Positions 44,171 to 55,499 of a stretch of 64,000 bases of DNA are shown here, piece by piece (position 1 is the first letter of the stretch; each line of letters opens with the position of its first letter). Under the pieces are notes generated by a model that worked only from the letters and a program-made list of their open reading frames with translations, did no database searches and was not told the origin of the DNA. The stretch spans positions 178,924,740-178,988,739 of the forward strand of contig CM043944.1 of NCBI GenBank assembly GCA_014529385.2. The letters are read 5' to 3'. Source of the stretch: Adiantum capillus-veneris. Taxonomy: Eukaryota; Streptophyta; Polypodiopsida; Polypodiales; Pteridaceae. The translations under genes were made by a program, and so were the position numbers.

Positions 44171-44538
44171 GAGAGCGATATTCTGGAATCCACCTCGGAT
44201 CCTACTTACTCTACTCCTAGATTTTCATGCAATGGGGTTGTGAAAAGTGTACACAAGCACTCATTCTCTTGTGTTTTTTATGTTTTTCAGAGTCTTGATC
44301 TTAAGACTTGTCCCATCTACCAATCATTCTCCAATTCCTAATCGAAATCTACAACCACACAATCCTAAAGGCACTCGACAAGTACGATTACTTCCAAGCT
44401 ACCTCTACACAGCAAAAGACGACACTCTTAAGCTATGCGGTTTCTAAAAGAAGGTTTTGAACTCTAGGCGAACCTAGAGGAAGTTAAAGGACAACTACAC
44501 AAGATTCTCGTATTTTTCCCTAGTTTAGGTTTCTTTGG

Positions 44539-44556
44539 TCCCCGACAACGACGCCA
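44539..44556 (-). other. Primer binding site of element a (Asp-tRNA type)
   Basis: The minus strand reads TGGCGTCGTTGTCGGGGA. The usual plant Athila-type site complementary to tRNA-Asp is TGGCGCCGTTGCCGGGGA, so two C-to-T changes have occurred. Confidence 0.8.
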
Positions 44557-44560
44557 AATA

Positions 44561-45400
44561 TGGGACGCATGTCTAATCTCACTATCCTATCTTATTGTAG
44601 TATTAGCAAGAACCACGATTAATTTGTGAAACCATGAGACGAGATGACTCAACTAGAGCATAGAGGATTCAAGAGGTTGTCAATCTCTCGAAAAACAACT
44701 AACAACTCACATCTAACTCAAGTGACTGAAATCACCAAAAGCCAATCGCTCATCAGCAAGCAAATCATATCCGTTCCAGCATCAGATGACATCCAAACGT
44801 AACGAAACTTTTAGGACAAGTTTATAAGACCTAAGCACACATGCCTATGGCCTCAAACCCCGCTTTACATCAAGTTCCAAAATTGCAATTATTAACAGCA
44901 ATGGATTTTTGACCTAGTCGTTTTGGATCTAGAATGCATCTAAATGCTTATCAATGGTTCCCCAATACCCTGCCTATACTTAGTTTTTGATTTAAAAATA
45001 TAAATTCATAGTTATGATGAGATTAGGCTGTGGGTCGGTGACGCCAAAAGCTACAAAGTATTGTGAATGGCTTACGTCAATGCGTAGAGCTCTTACTTGC
45101 AGTTGCAATGCAACAAACGCATTTGCAATGTGACAATTGGAGAGGGACTAGAAAGCGCGAGAAGGAGAGGAGTGAGCGTCGTTAGCTCACGATGTGTATT
45201 TCTTATCCAAAAACTTATAAAAAACTTACAAAAATTGGCTTTTATACCTTAGCCAAGGTTTTTGACTTGTCAAAACTTATAATCTGGAGTTCTAGCAAAG
45301 CTGGGAATTGACTGGCTGATACAATCTAGAAGCTTGTAGCCTTGGCTCATTTATTACAAAGTTTACCAAGTAAATAGGAGTTACAATATCCTCAATTTAT
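44561..45400 (-). repeat. 5' LTR of element a (inner part; outer end not found)
   Basis: It begins TGGGACGCATGTCTAATC on the plus strand, four bases from the primer site, so on the minus strand the LTR ends there with CA. A TATA candidate lies at 45238-45249. No second copy was found on the 3' side, so the outer boundary cannot be set; the end given is arbitrary. Confidence 0.5.
45238..45249 (-). promoter_or_regulatory. TATA box candidate in the LTR of element a
   Basis: The minus strand reads GGTATAAAAGCC, about 700 bp before the primer site, directed toward gag. Confidence 0.45.
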
Positions 45401-48400
45401 CAAGATAATTGTTTTACAAGGACAACTCCAAAAAATGGTATCTGCGTTAGCTTGCTGCTAACATGATCCTAATCTTGTAGCGATGCTGCCATGAGAAACA
45501 TAACACATGAGTCCAATCACAATAGCACTTCCCAGATGCACGAACGATTCCTTTTCCAAACAGTTAGACTGTACAGGGTCTTTACCCTTACGCGTCTACC
45601 ATAAACCATCTTTATCACTTCATGATCCAATCCAAAACCCATAGACCCTAAACCATAACCCAATCACATCACATGAGTGAGTTGTCCACCCTACTTGGGT
45701 GAGGCTCGACCAATCCTGCATAACCACTTTAGAACATAACATGGCTGCAAAAAATTTGGCAGCATAACTCAATGTAGAAAAAAACCATAAGCCACACCAG
45801 CTTCCACCATAAAATATCAACCATAATCCATGAGGGAATCTCAGCCCTTAACCATAAATCATAATCACATTGAACCAACTCCCACACTTGGAGTTTGACA
45901 TATCCCCTACAATCAATCGGAGTCTACACACACGTGACCCTTAAGATGTGATTCTTTCATGCATAAAAAGAGTCCAACCAGTAACTAATCATGATATAAA
46001 AATCCAATTTTTGACGACATCCAACCATTAACCTAGAAAGGTGGAAAGCAATCATAACCATGCATACGAGGAATCCAGATCAATCCATGAGCTCCCATAC
46101 ATCATATGATAACATTCCAACACCATAATGATGATGCAAAAACACCTTCGAACTTTAGGTCGACCTTTAGGTCAACCATAAACCATAACTTCACACATAT
46201 GCAAAAACAACTTTCTGACATTTTTGGGAGCATGGAAAACATGAAAATGAAAGTGTTTGACCTTAAACTAATGCATCAAGTTCAGATATATAATGTAGAA
46301 TATTACCCCATCACGTCACTTCGACCATATGATACTCATACAACAAACGGTAAGCTCCAAATAAAGTCACTTTATTGGTATCTACCTATGCGGTTCGGAA
46401 GGTTTAGCCATATAATTTCATGTAAGTTTAGGGGCATCTAATAATTGAAATCAACTCATCTAAACAAACCATAGAACATATCAAAACGTCTTGGTTAACT
46501 CACGACGTCATATGGTATCCCCCTTTGATAGCACTTTTACGCGTATAGGTAAAACTGACACTAGAGTGATTAATAACTCGTATTCTCGAAGTGATAATGG
46601 AGACCTAAACTCAATTATCATCAAGTTTTATCAAGATTTTCAAATGGTTAAGTGGGTTTGTCCATCCGGTGAATCTATATAGTAGTTCTCCAAGGAGTCT
46701 GGAGTCAAAAATCTTGGTTTAGTGGGCAGCAATCTGTTTTTTGACCATATCTCTTAACTCGTGCGTGTTTTTCATATGACACATATGAGAGAAAATGTTA
46801 TAAATGATGTGTTTTATCTATGGTATAAAGGGTTCAGGCTGATTCCAAACAGTTTATGATTTACAACCAAAACAGTTCGTAGCTTTTTAATTTTTTTTAC
46901 TTTTCTTTTGAAAGGACACAGATTTTGATGTGTGATTTAGAGACTCTAAAAAGAAGCTTAGCTTCCAAGAAAAGAGTCCTAAACTAAGCTCCTCCTCCCT
47001 TTTTTTTTTAAAGACTCTTTTTTTCCTAAAAACAAGCCTTTGCTTTTTGGTGGTCAACTCTCCCACTTACCATTCAATTTTTACATTAAATTTTGACCAT
47101 CCAACAATATTCAACCAACTAATAAAAACCGTAGCTAGACTACGGCAGACCCTAACGTCCGACATAATTATGAATTTCCAATTCTGTCAACCAAAATTCG
47201 ACGAAATAGATATTGAAAGTTATTTTTCTTATTTTTAGAAGAGACCCATAAATTGGGAATCTTACACTTAGAAAGTAGTATTACTCATTGCTGCTTTGCT
47301 ACTGACTACCCAAGATTATCATAGAAAAAATGATTTCCACATTATGAATCTGGGGCCAATTGCGACGTTCTCTTGGGCATGCCTTGGAGCAACACGAATG
47401 ATGCAACTCTCCAAGTTCAAAACCAAACCATTATTGTGATGCAGAAGGACAAGCCAATTGTCCTCAAAGTTTGGTTGTTCGAACAAAATCTTGGATAAAT
47501 TCTCTGGTTGTTTTTTGAAAGTAGATACTTTTGAACACCATTTGAGAAAGTATTGTCTGAAAATTTGTTTGAAATTTGTTTGAAATGGATAGTATCTAGT
47601 TTGAACTTGTCTTGGTGACGATTTGAAATGTTTGACTCTGGTTTTAATATTGGTTTCAATGATTGGTGATTTCACTCCCGGGTGGAGTAGTGAGAAATGT
47701 TGTTTTGGTATTGTTTGAACCTCGGATCGACGCAGACAAGATGTCTGGGGAGGGTTCTGTTGTACACGCAAAAACCTCCGAACAACGCGACAGGATGTGT
47801 GGGGAGTGTTTATTTGTATGCTTGAAAAATATTGTTGTTGCTACTCCAGGCCTGGACCTGGATGGTTATGCAGGAGGACTATTAAGAATTATGAGTAGTG
47901 GTTACTCTCAGCCACCTCCAAACGATGTAGGCAACATTCTTGGGGGAGTTTGGTTGTAAAAGGCCTCTATATCTCCTGGCCCATATATTTTCAGGTTATG
48001 CGGAAGGAGTGATGAGGGAGTCATTGAATATCTTCCAACTCGGACCTTGTTCGACTATACGGGAGGAGACTTTATGTTTCTATGTCTTGTAACCTGCATA
48101 TGTGAGCATTTTTGTTGCATTGTGATGTGCCAATGATTGAATATTCCTAATTTGATGAGATTGCCTGGGTAAGTAATTTTAGTGCATCAAGACACCCGCA
48201 GAAGATTAGTGCGGTCTGGGTGTGATGGCTAATTTTACTATGGTGGAATATCAAGAGTTTTGATATGGATGAAAGTAGAGGCCAACTCCTTGATCAAAAG
48301 AGCCAAAAGGAGAAGTCAACTCCTCAATGAAAAAAAGATCAAACTAATTGTCCCTCAAATCGTCCCTGGGAATGACTCTCAAAATTGTTTGAGCTAACTT

Positions 48401-48946
48401 GAGGTATTTTGCAGATATGTTGTAATCGTTGATGATTAATTTCTTTTGAGAAGAGGGATGTCACAAACTACTGACATGTTAAGTCCCTAAAGAACAGAGC
48501 CAACCTGTAGATCATGGCCGAGGGGCCTAAACCCCAAGAAGAACAAGCAACTGCAGAAGAAGAAGTCCTACCAACTTACACACAAATGATAGTGTAGAAT
48601 TTGATGACGTGGCAGTAGTATGGATAGCCTGGATTTTGCACTGACATGTTGATGTGGCAACCTGTACGGATTTTTATAAATCACGCTGGAAACTTTTTGG
48701 CATCTACTTTTAGACTAGATACTCTTGATTTTGAAGGATTTTCATGTAAAATTCTTTTCATAGTCCAAGGGCCTTCAAATAAGTGCAAAGGGATCAGTCT
48801 CTAGCACGCTTTAGTGAGAAGGTGCAGAGCGCGAGTACCGACATTGTACTGAGTTCAAGTAATATAAATAAATACCGAAAGGGGTGCCAAGGTTTGGGAC
48901 CAACACTCTCTAGGGTGGGATTCCTCGACTTCATGTCCTATGTGTG

Positions 48947-48982
<36 letters not shown>

Positions 48983-49537
48983 CTCTCAGTTTAAGTTGTT
49001 ATTGAAGTGCTAAAAGTTTGTTCAGACTGTTCTTTCCTTTTAGCACGTGGTACCTGTCTTGTGACACAAGATCTCATACAACTTTTCTTTCTCTCAATCT
49101 GATCGCAAAGTAGGAGGAGTGAATCTATCTGGGATAGATCACTTCTAGCCAGTGACCACTTCTATGACATGGGGGAATCTGTTTGTATCTTTGCAAGGAA
49201 AACTTTTTTTGACCATGCACCAATGATTATCATAGTGACAGACAGAAAGAGGAAGGGGGGGTGAAGCTACGCATCCCTAAGAAGGTCCTGCTGGATCCAA
49301 AGCTTAGAGAGAAAGTGGAGGAACTTTGAACAGAGAGGTTGGACTTCCAGGAAACACCTACTGGTAGAGTGGCCTCTGGACTAGTAGAGCCTAGTCGCTT
49401 ATTTCTTCAAGAGTCTGCATCTTGTTTGCAACTAACTTTTACTGTGATTTGTTGTCACTAGCGCCTCAATCAAAGTGCCAAGATGCATGCAGGGAGCAGG
49501 TTTGAGCACAAATGTCGTGCAATTGCTACTCACTTCT
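45401..49537. other. Unclassified AT-rich spacer
   Basis: Contains perhaps the rest of the LTR of element a. Small ORFs at 46106-46441 (plus), 47319-47771 (minus, 150 codons) and 47663-47959 (plus) have no recognised motif. T-rich tracts lie near 46885-47035. Confidence 0.4.
48947..48987. repeat. (CT)n microsatellite
   Basis: CT repeat with a short CTAT interruption. Confidence 0.9.
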
Positions 49538-49542
49538 ACCAT
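49538..49542. other. Target site duplication of element c (ACCAT; right copy ACCAC)
   Basis: ACCAT precedes the left LTR and ACCAC follows the right LTR at 55495-55499, four of five bases equal. Confidence 0.7.
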
Positions 49543-49690
49543 TGTAAGACAGGGGTGAAGAGAGCCTGAGAGTCCACCACCCAACTACCCTTTATATAGG
49601 CATGCCCCTGGCCCTTTGCCCTAGTTGGACTCCTCGTTCCACACCACCTAGCCCGGCCTTGTCTAGTCCGGCCTTGCCGTTGTCGTGACA
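49543..49690 (-). repeat. 3' LTR of element c
   Basis: 148 bp, TGTAAGACAGGGGTG to TTGTCGTGACA. The minus strand has TATATAAAGGG near 49588-49598. Confidence 0.9.
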
Positions 49691-49706
49691 TTACTCCCCA
49701 CTTAAG
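49691..49706 (-). other. Polypurine tract of element c
   Basis: The minus strand reads CTTAAGTGGGGAGTAA directly before the 3' LTR. Confidence 0.75.
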
Positions 49707-50208
49707 AGAATTTTTCATCCTCAAAAACAAAATTGGGAAACTTATTCTTAAGAACACTAATGTTTTCCCAAGTGGCACCTTCTTCAGGTTGGTCTTTCCA
49801 CTTGATTAAGGCTTGTTGTTGTACGTGATGATGTGTACGCAATTCATGATAATCAAGGACATGTTTAGGTTCATGCGGTAAGGTAGGAGGTTCAATGTAA
49901 TCAACCAAAACCCGTTGGTCAAGGACATTGTCGTCCCCATGTAACCGCTTTCGTAGATGGCTTACATGAAACACCGGATGAATGCGAGAATGTGAAGGTA
50001 GTAATAATTTGTAGGCACGATCACCTACTCGCTTGAGTATTTTGAAAGGCCCACAATACCGGGGAGTTAATTTAGGCATCGGTCCAGTTTTTAGAATTTC
50101 TAAATGTTCTAGCACACGTAACAATACTTCCTCCTCTTCTTCAAAGGTAACTTGCCGACGTTTCCTCATCAGCGTATTTCTTATACCAGTCCTATGCTTG
50201 CCGGACAT
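49702..50208 (-). pseudogene. Integrase C-terminus with chromodomain, element c
   Basis: 168 open codons. The SH3-like part is KLTPRYCGPFKILKRVGDRA with RIHPVFHVSHLRKRL. The chromodomain occupies about residues 115-165: VLDYHELRTHHHVQQQALIK then WKDQPEEGATWENISVLKNK and FPNFVFEDEKF, with the typical W..W pattern. In chromoviruses this domain is thought to steer integration to marked chromatin. It is the end of the polyprotein, with the stop at 49702, right next to the purine tract. Confidence 0.9.
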
Positions 50209-51272
50209 TCTGAAAAGAAAGTTTCAGCAATCCATGTGGTCTTGGAGAAAATCCTGAACCTATTGGAGTTCTTTGGTTGCCAACCCCATCGTAACTGGTG
50301 ACCTAGGTTGAAACCCGTACATGAGCATGAAAGGAATAAAACCTGTTGCGACATGCTTAGCACTATTGTAGTCAAACTTGACAAAAGGTAAGTATTCTTC
50401 CCAGTTTGATTGTTTTTTGCTGACGTATGCTCTTAGCATATCCTCTAGAACCTGGTTAACGCGTTCCGTTTGACCATCCGTTTCTGGAGGTTTATTTGTA
50501 TATCCAATCATTTAAATACAGGTCTCCAAAAGTGGCTGTTAAAATTGGGATCACGGTCACTAACAATGTTACTTGGCAAACCATACAATTTGTATAGATT
50601 GTTCACGGATAACTTGGCTAGTTCTGGTGTCTTAACCGTTGATTTGGTCGGAATAAACTTACATAGTTTAGTCAACCTATCTACGATCACCCATACTGAG
50701 TCATGACCTCGTATAGTGGTTGGTAAACCTACAATAAAATCCATAGAGATACTTTCCCATTTTCCATTGGGAATCTCCAAAGGATGTAAGAGTCCTCCTG
50801 CTTTCAGGCGCTCTGCCTTGTTAACTTGACATTTTTGGCAGTGCAAGACATAAGCTTGCACAAAACCATGTATACCTGGCCAATACAACTGTCATTGTAG
50901 GAGAGCATAAGTTTTTCTAATCCTTGGGTGCCCTGATCTTGGACTATCATGACATTCATAAAGAATTTGGTGTCGAATGTCCGTGTCCGTCGGTACACAA
51001 ACTCTCCCCTTGTGGAGTAGGTACCCATTGTTGATGGTAAAATGCTTTCATCATTGTAGTTCATCACTTGATAAAGGAGAACTAGGTGTGGAGGTTAACT
51101 GTACAGTACTGTCATTGGAGTGAGAAGAATCCCTCTTTTGAACATGGCTCCACACTTTGGAATATGCTTCATCATGCTCATATTTGCCCTTGAGAGAACC
51201 TAGAAATTCACTATGAAGTTCCATGAACAAGAGCGAATTGATCTTTGGCATTCTACTTAGAGTGTCTACCAC
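50209..51272 (-). pseudogene. Integrase of element c
   Basis: Zinc region and core are spread over several frames: VDTLSRMPKINSLLF (end of RNase H), then CQKCQVNKAERLKAGGLLHP, ISMDFIVGLPTTIRGHDSVW, VIVDRLTKLCKFIPTK and YGLPSNIVSDRDPNFNSHFW, then after a break DGQTERVNQVLEDMLRAYVS and EEYLPFVKFDYNSAKHVATG. D, D and E can be seen, but a deletion near 50505-50520 removes the part between FWRPVF and PPETDGQTE where the sequence should be about 20 residues longer. Confidence 0.85.
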
Positions 51273-52504
51273 TACATTGTATCAGCCTTTGCGATACCTT
51301 AGCTTGGCATCATATTCCTGAAGGATCTCAGCTCACTTGGTTTTTTGACCCTTTAAATCTGTTTGTTGTGTAAACCATTTGATGCTTTCATGATCAAACA
51401 CAATCTCGAAATGAGCACCATACAGATAATGCCACCATGTTTTTAAGGCCGACACTATTGCATAGAGTTTGCGTTCGTAAGCAGAATAGCTCTGCTAAGC
51501 TGCATCAAGCTTCTTACTTTCAAATGCAATTGGCCATCCGTCCTGTAAACAGGACTACTCCAATAGAACGATCACTGGCGTCCGTTTCCAAAATGAATGG
51601 TTTCAAAGGATCTACAATATCCAGTATAGGAGCTGTATCTAATGCATCCTTGAGCGTATTGAAACTGTGTTGTGGAGAGGATCCCCATCGAAAAGCTTTT
51701 CCTTTGCCTTTAAGTTGATCCGTAATAGGAACAGCAAGCTGAGCATAGTTTTTAATGAACCTTCGGTAAAAACCTGCAAATCCTAAAAATATATGTAATT
51801 CTTCCAGATTTTTAGGAGGAGGCCATTTTGTGATGGTATCCACTTTGGATTGATCCATGTATAGGCCGTGAGCTAAAATAACATGCCCTAAATAATGAAT
51901 TTCATCTTTTAGAAAATCACATTTGGATTCCTTGGCATATAACTTGTTTGTAAGTAACAACTCAAACACTTGCTTGAGATGTTGTAAGTGCTCTTTTTCA
52001 AAAGCACTATAGACTACGATATCATCGAGGAAAACAATGACAAATTTGCCCAAGTATGGCTTCAAGACACTATCCATAAGTGTCATGAATGTTGCGGGCA
52101 CATTGGTTAACCCAAAGTGCATCACCAAAAACTCGTAGTGTCCAAACCGTGTTCGGAATGCAGTCTTAGGTATATTGGAAGCCAAATACGGACTTGGTGA
52201 TATCCTGATCGCAAGTCAATTTTTGTAAAAATGCGAGCATGAGTTAGCTTATCAAATAACTCATCTACTCTTGGCAATGGGTATTTGTTCTTAATTGTAA
52301 CCACATTTAAGCACCGGTAGTCTACGCACATGCGCATACTCCGTCCTTTTTCTTCACTAAAAGGATAGGTGAAGCCCATGGTGAAGAATTGGGTTGTATA
52401 AACCCTCTGCTAAGGTAGTCAGCCAGCTCACGTTCCACCTCAAAAGCCTCTGAGTAACTCATATGGTAAGGTGGTTTACTAACAGGTTTACAGCCTGCAG
52501 CCAC
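51273..52504 (-). pseudogene. Reverse transcriptase and RNase H of element c
   Basis: RT begins PPYHMSYSEAFEVERELADY (52504) and continues [54 protein letters not shown], then after a frame change [20 protein letters not shown] and the intact box VIVFLDDIVVYS. RNase H follows: FILETDASDRSIGVVL, then, beyond a frame change at 51520, YSAYERKLYAIVSALKTWW and IVFDHESIKWFTQQTDLKGQ with scattered stops. The catalytic aspartates of RT are present. There are three or more frame breaks. Confidence 0.9.
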
Positions 52505-52559
52505 GTCAATGCTATGTTGTATAGATTGTGTCGACAGTAATCCTGATGGAAAATCATTA

Positions 52560-53190
52560 GGAAATACATCTTGAAATTCCTTTAATAATTTTTGTAATTG
52601 ACTAGCAACGTTGCTTGTTTAGAATTAGCAATTGGTGGAATAGAAGAGAGAGAAGCATGCAGCATTGAGGAATGTTCAACAGACTCAATGTTAGAAAGAA
52701 AATGAGACAGTGAGTAACACAAGAAAACCTGATCTATTTCATTATAAAAAATGAGTTGCATAAGCTCAGGTACAAATCAGTGGTGATGAAGGTATATCTT
52801 TTTCTCCTAACAACAACACATGTGCACCATGGGATTCAAACATCCAGCTGTTGTGCTCATAGATACGCTTAAGTGATGGTCATAGGCTATGCAACCACTC
52901 CCTCCCAAGAACCACATCAGCCCTTTCCATGTTCATAACCTAAAAATCCAAACAAGTAGAGTACCCTTGTACTTCCAATGGAACAACTCAACATTGAGTA
53001 TCCCATATTTCAATATCATGTGCATTCATCATTGCTACCTTGTAGCGATGGGTACTCGGAGTTTGAGGGAGTTTGAGCTTTTTCACCAATCCATAATTGA
53101 TGAAATTGTGACTAGCAACGTCATCTACCAAGATGCACACCTTGTGCCCTTGCAGGTATCTATCTGTGCATACGGTACTAACTCATGTGG
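52560..53190 (-). pseudogene. Protease region of element c, active site lost
   Basis: The minus strand reads HKVCILVDDVASHNFINYGL; chromovirus proteases have DSGATHNFI here, so the DSG/DTG triad is DDV. Later text VMNMERADVVLGREWLHSL matches the conserved end of the protease, with one in-frame stop before it. The stretch from 52560 to 52880 toward RT has many stops. Confidence 0.75.
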
Positions 53191-54458
53191 TCAAAAGGTT
53201 TGTTGCCACATGGAACCTGTGAGATAGCATTCATGCACCACCTCAGTGTGTGTTACTTCCACTGTGGAGAATTTTGAGGAAGACTCAAGAGGCAGTAGTT
53301 GCACCGAGTGCACTGCTTTCTCCTTCCCCTGAGCAACAAATTTCCCCTTGGGACAATCCTTTCTGTGATGACCTCTTCCTAAACATTGAAAACATAACTT
53401 CTCTTTCTTGGCTTTATCAAAATCCTCAGCAGAGAGAGGACCCCTGGACCCCTTGAGTTTTTTAGATGCATCTGAATTAGCAACTAGAAATTTTCTTTTA
53501 TTGTGCCCATACTGAGTGTGTGTATTACCATGTATACTAGCAGGCATGTTACTATTATGTGTTTTCTTCTCATTAGGGTCATCATGAATGTGTGCTTTCA
53601 CTATGGCTTCCTCAAGTGTTTTAGGGTCTTGGGTCTTGACATACTTATTAAGCTCGGGTGTCAGACCTCGTATGAACCCTCGTACTTTTTGAAAGGTATC
53701 CAAGCCTTCCAACTTGAGGATAATGTTCCTAAGGGATATATTCAGGGAGTGATGGGTATTGGCGCATGGAACATGTGTTCCAAGCCGTCCAATTCCGATC
53801 GGCCTCGTTTGTAGGCTAAAATTCCTTGCTAAACATTGCTTCAAAGGCTGCCCAACTCTATGGTATGATGTTCTTCTCCTTGAGAGATATCCACCATTTG
53901 TAGGCCTTGCCTTCCAGATTTAATCTTAGCTGTAGATCTCATGGCATCCGGAGTATGTCGTTATCTGCAGAGCTCACGGCATCCGGAGTATGTCGTAAGG
54001 CGTGAATTCCATCCCATTTGTTGAGAAATATGTTCACTGCATCCTTATTACGGTCTCGTTCTTTGCCCTTAAAGACTGGTGGTTTAAAGTTCTTTAACAA
54101 GTCATCCACTTCTTTGGCAGTGAGAGTATGCAATGTATCATTAGTTGGGCATTGCCCTTGTGCGCCAACATGCTCATGCATGTGGGTGTCAGTAGGACCC
54201 TTAGACTGCTACTGCATTAATTGAATTACTAATGTGGAGAGTTTAGTAACATTTTCATTTAAAGATTTGAAAATTTCATCCATTTGTCATGCGTGTCTAA
54301 AGTGCACAAAATTCTTGAATATCGAGCAACTCATAAGTATCTTCTCCTGCCATAGCATCGCGGGTACTCTCCTTGAGAGGATCCAGCCACGGGACATCAT
54401 TGGTAGCATCAGGAGTACTTTGCTCAAATTCAAATGTCATATTGATATCCAAATCCAT
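53191..54458 (-). pseudogene. Gag of element c
   Basis: It starts MDLDINMTFEFEQSTPDATN at 54458. A part at 54181-53939 reads LTAKEVDDLLKNFKPPVFKG and NIFLNKWDGIHALRHTPD. The main part at 53844-53191 reads FQKVRGFIRGLTPELNKYVK, TQDPKTLEEAIVKAHIHDD and ends with an intact zinc knuckle, CFQCLGRGHHRKDC. Several stops and at least two frame changes. A duplicated 30-odd-bp phrase lies near 53938-53998. Confidence 0.82.
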
Positions 54459-55333
54459 GGCTACGCAGTGCGGTGAAAGAAGTACTCATAAAATATGCCT
54501 GATATTGGGAGCACTCGCAAAGTACAATAGCCGTGCTAACTCTGTTAAAATCAAGAGTAGTCCACCGTATATGGTTTGAAGATGCCGACAAAAACTTGTA
54601 ATTGTTCTCTTTGAAATGTCGTTGACGACCGAATCTTCCCGAAGGAAGAAATTGCAATAGATACTCTTTTGAAACTTCAACTCCGTTGAAATTTAACTTC
54701 TACCGATTTTTGCAATTTCTGAAATTCTGACAGTTTGCGAATTTTGTGGCCCCTTATCGGTGCTTGTGTTGAATCTCGGCCGACAACCGTTGAACACCTT
54801 GTGTATGGGGTGTGTGCCCGGGTGGTCACGCACCCTAGCTTGAGTTAATTGAGGAATTGCCCAAGGCCAAAGGCCTTTGGGCACCTTGAATGTGAAAAAA
54901 AAACGCTATTGTCGACTATGGCGACCAACGCAGTGCCACAAGGGTGAGGGAGAGAGAGATGCCCGTCGATTGCGTGTTGGGCATCACTGTAGTGACAAGA
55001 ACTCATCCCCTTCGCAGTGTGCGTCCCCCGAGCTAGGCCACATGAGATATGGTGGAGGTCGAGGTTTCCTCCCTCTTGACACAAGCGGCTCTACATGTGT
55101 CAAGGGTTTTCGGCTCCTATTGGACGTCACTGTAGTGGCAAGAACTCCTCCCCTTCTCTGCGTGCGTCCCCCGAGCTAGGCCACGTGAGATATGGTGGAG
55201 GTCGAGGTCTCCTCCCTCTCGGCACAAGTGGCTCTGCATGTGTAAAGGGTTTTCGGCTCCTCCCTTAGCAGGTGGCCCTTCACATGCAAAAAGCTCTTAG
55301 TGGCTCTACGCCCTCTTGCCCAAAATAGACCAT
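54459..55333 (-). other. 5' leader of element c with a 143-bp tandem duplication
   Basis: Between primer site and gag. Two diverged copies of a 143-bp unit lie at about 54980-55122 and 55123-55265 (both contain CACTGTAGTG.CAAGAACTC and GCGTCCCCCGAGCTAGGCCA). No coding text. Confidence 0.8.
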
Positions 55334-55345
55334 GCTCTGATACCA
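55334..55345 (-). other. Primer binding site of element c (initiator Met tRNA)
   Basis: The minus strand reads TGGTATCAGAGC, one base from the 5' LTR. Confidence 0.92.
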
Positions 55346-55346
55346 A

Positions 55347-55494
55347 TGTAAGACAGGGGTGACTAGAGCCTGAGAGTCCACCACCCAACCACACTTTATA
55401 TAGGCATTCCCTTGGTCCTTTTCCCTAGTTGTACTCCCCGTTCCACACCGCCTAGCCCAGCCTTGTATAGTCCGGCCTTGTTGGTGTCCTGAAA
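55347..55494 (-). repeat. 5' LTR of element c
   Basis: 148 bp, TGTAAGACAGGGGTG to GTGTCCTGAAA. The terminal CA has become AA. TATATAAAGTG on the minus strand near 55393-55403 is the TATA candidate. Confidence 0.9.
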
Positions 55495-55499
55495 ACCAC

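Larger units (their letters stand above)
24785..44560 (-). mobile_element. Large Ty3/gypsy element 'a' (Athila/Tat-like), interrupted by element b
   Basis: In minus-strand order: primer site of Asp-tRNA type (44539-44556), a leader with a palindromic tandem array, gag, protease, RT, integrase, a second retropepsin-like domain and a C-terminal tail. There is no chromodomain after the integrase, and the primer site is the type used by plant Athila/Tat elements, so it belongs to the non-chromoviral branch. RNase H has been lost by a deletion between 26942 and 26957. Element b (29938-39185) splits its protease. The left limit is the last coding stop; the 3' LTR was not found. Confidence 0.75.
49543..55494 (-). 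mobile_element. Complete Ty3/gypsy chromovirus 'element c' (5952 bp)
   Basis: Two 148-bp LTRs, an exact iMet primer site at 55334-55345, a purine tract complement at 49691-49706, a 5-bp target duplication with one change, gag-protease-RT-RNase H-integrase order, and a chromodomain at the integrase end. The LTRs are very short for a chromovirus. Several frame breaks, a defective protease active site and a deletion in integrase make it inactive. Confidence 0.9.

Noticed and set aside
44561-45000. Complete LTR of element a
   Set aside because: Only the inner end could be placed from the primer site; no matching copy was found on the 3' side, so the outer end was not defined.
47319-47771. 150-codon minus-strand ORF as a real gene
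   Set aside because: Long for this area, but no recognisable domain, no splice context and overlapping ORFs in two other frames; left as unclassified spacer.
54877-55179. 100-codon plus-strand ORF
   Set aside because: It lies across the tandem duplication in the leader of element c and has no known motif.
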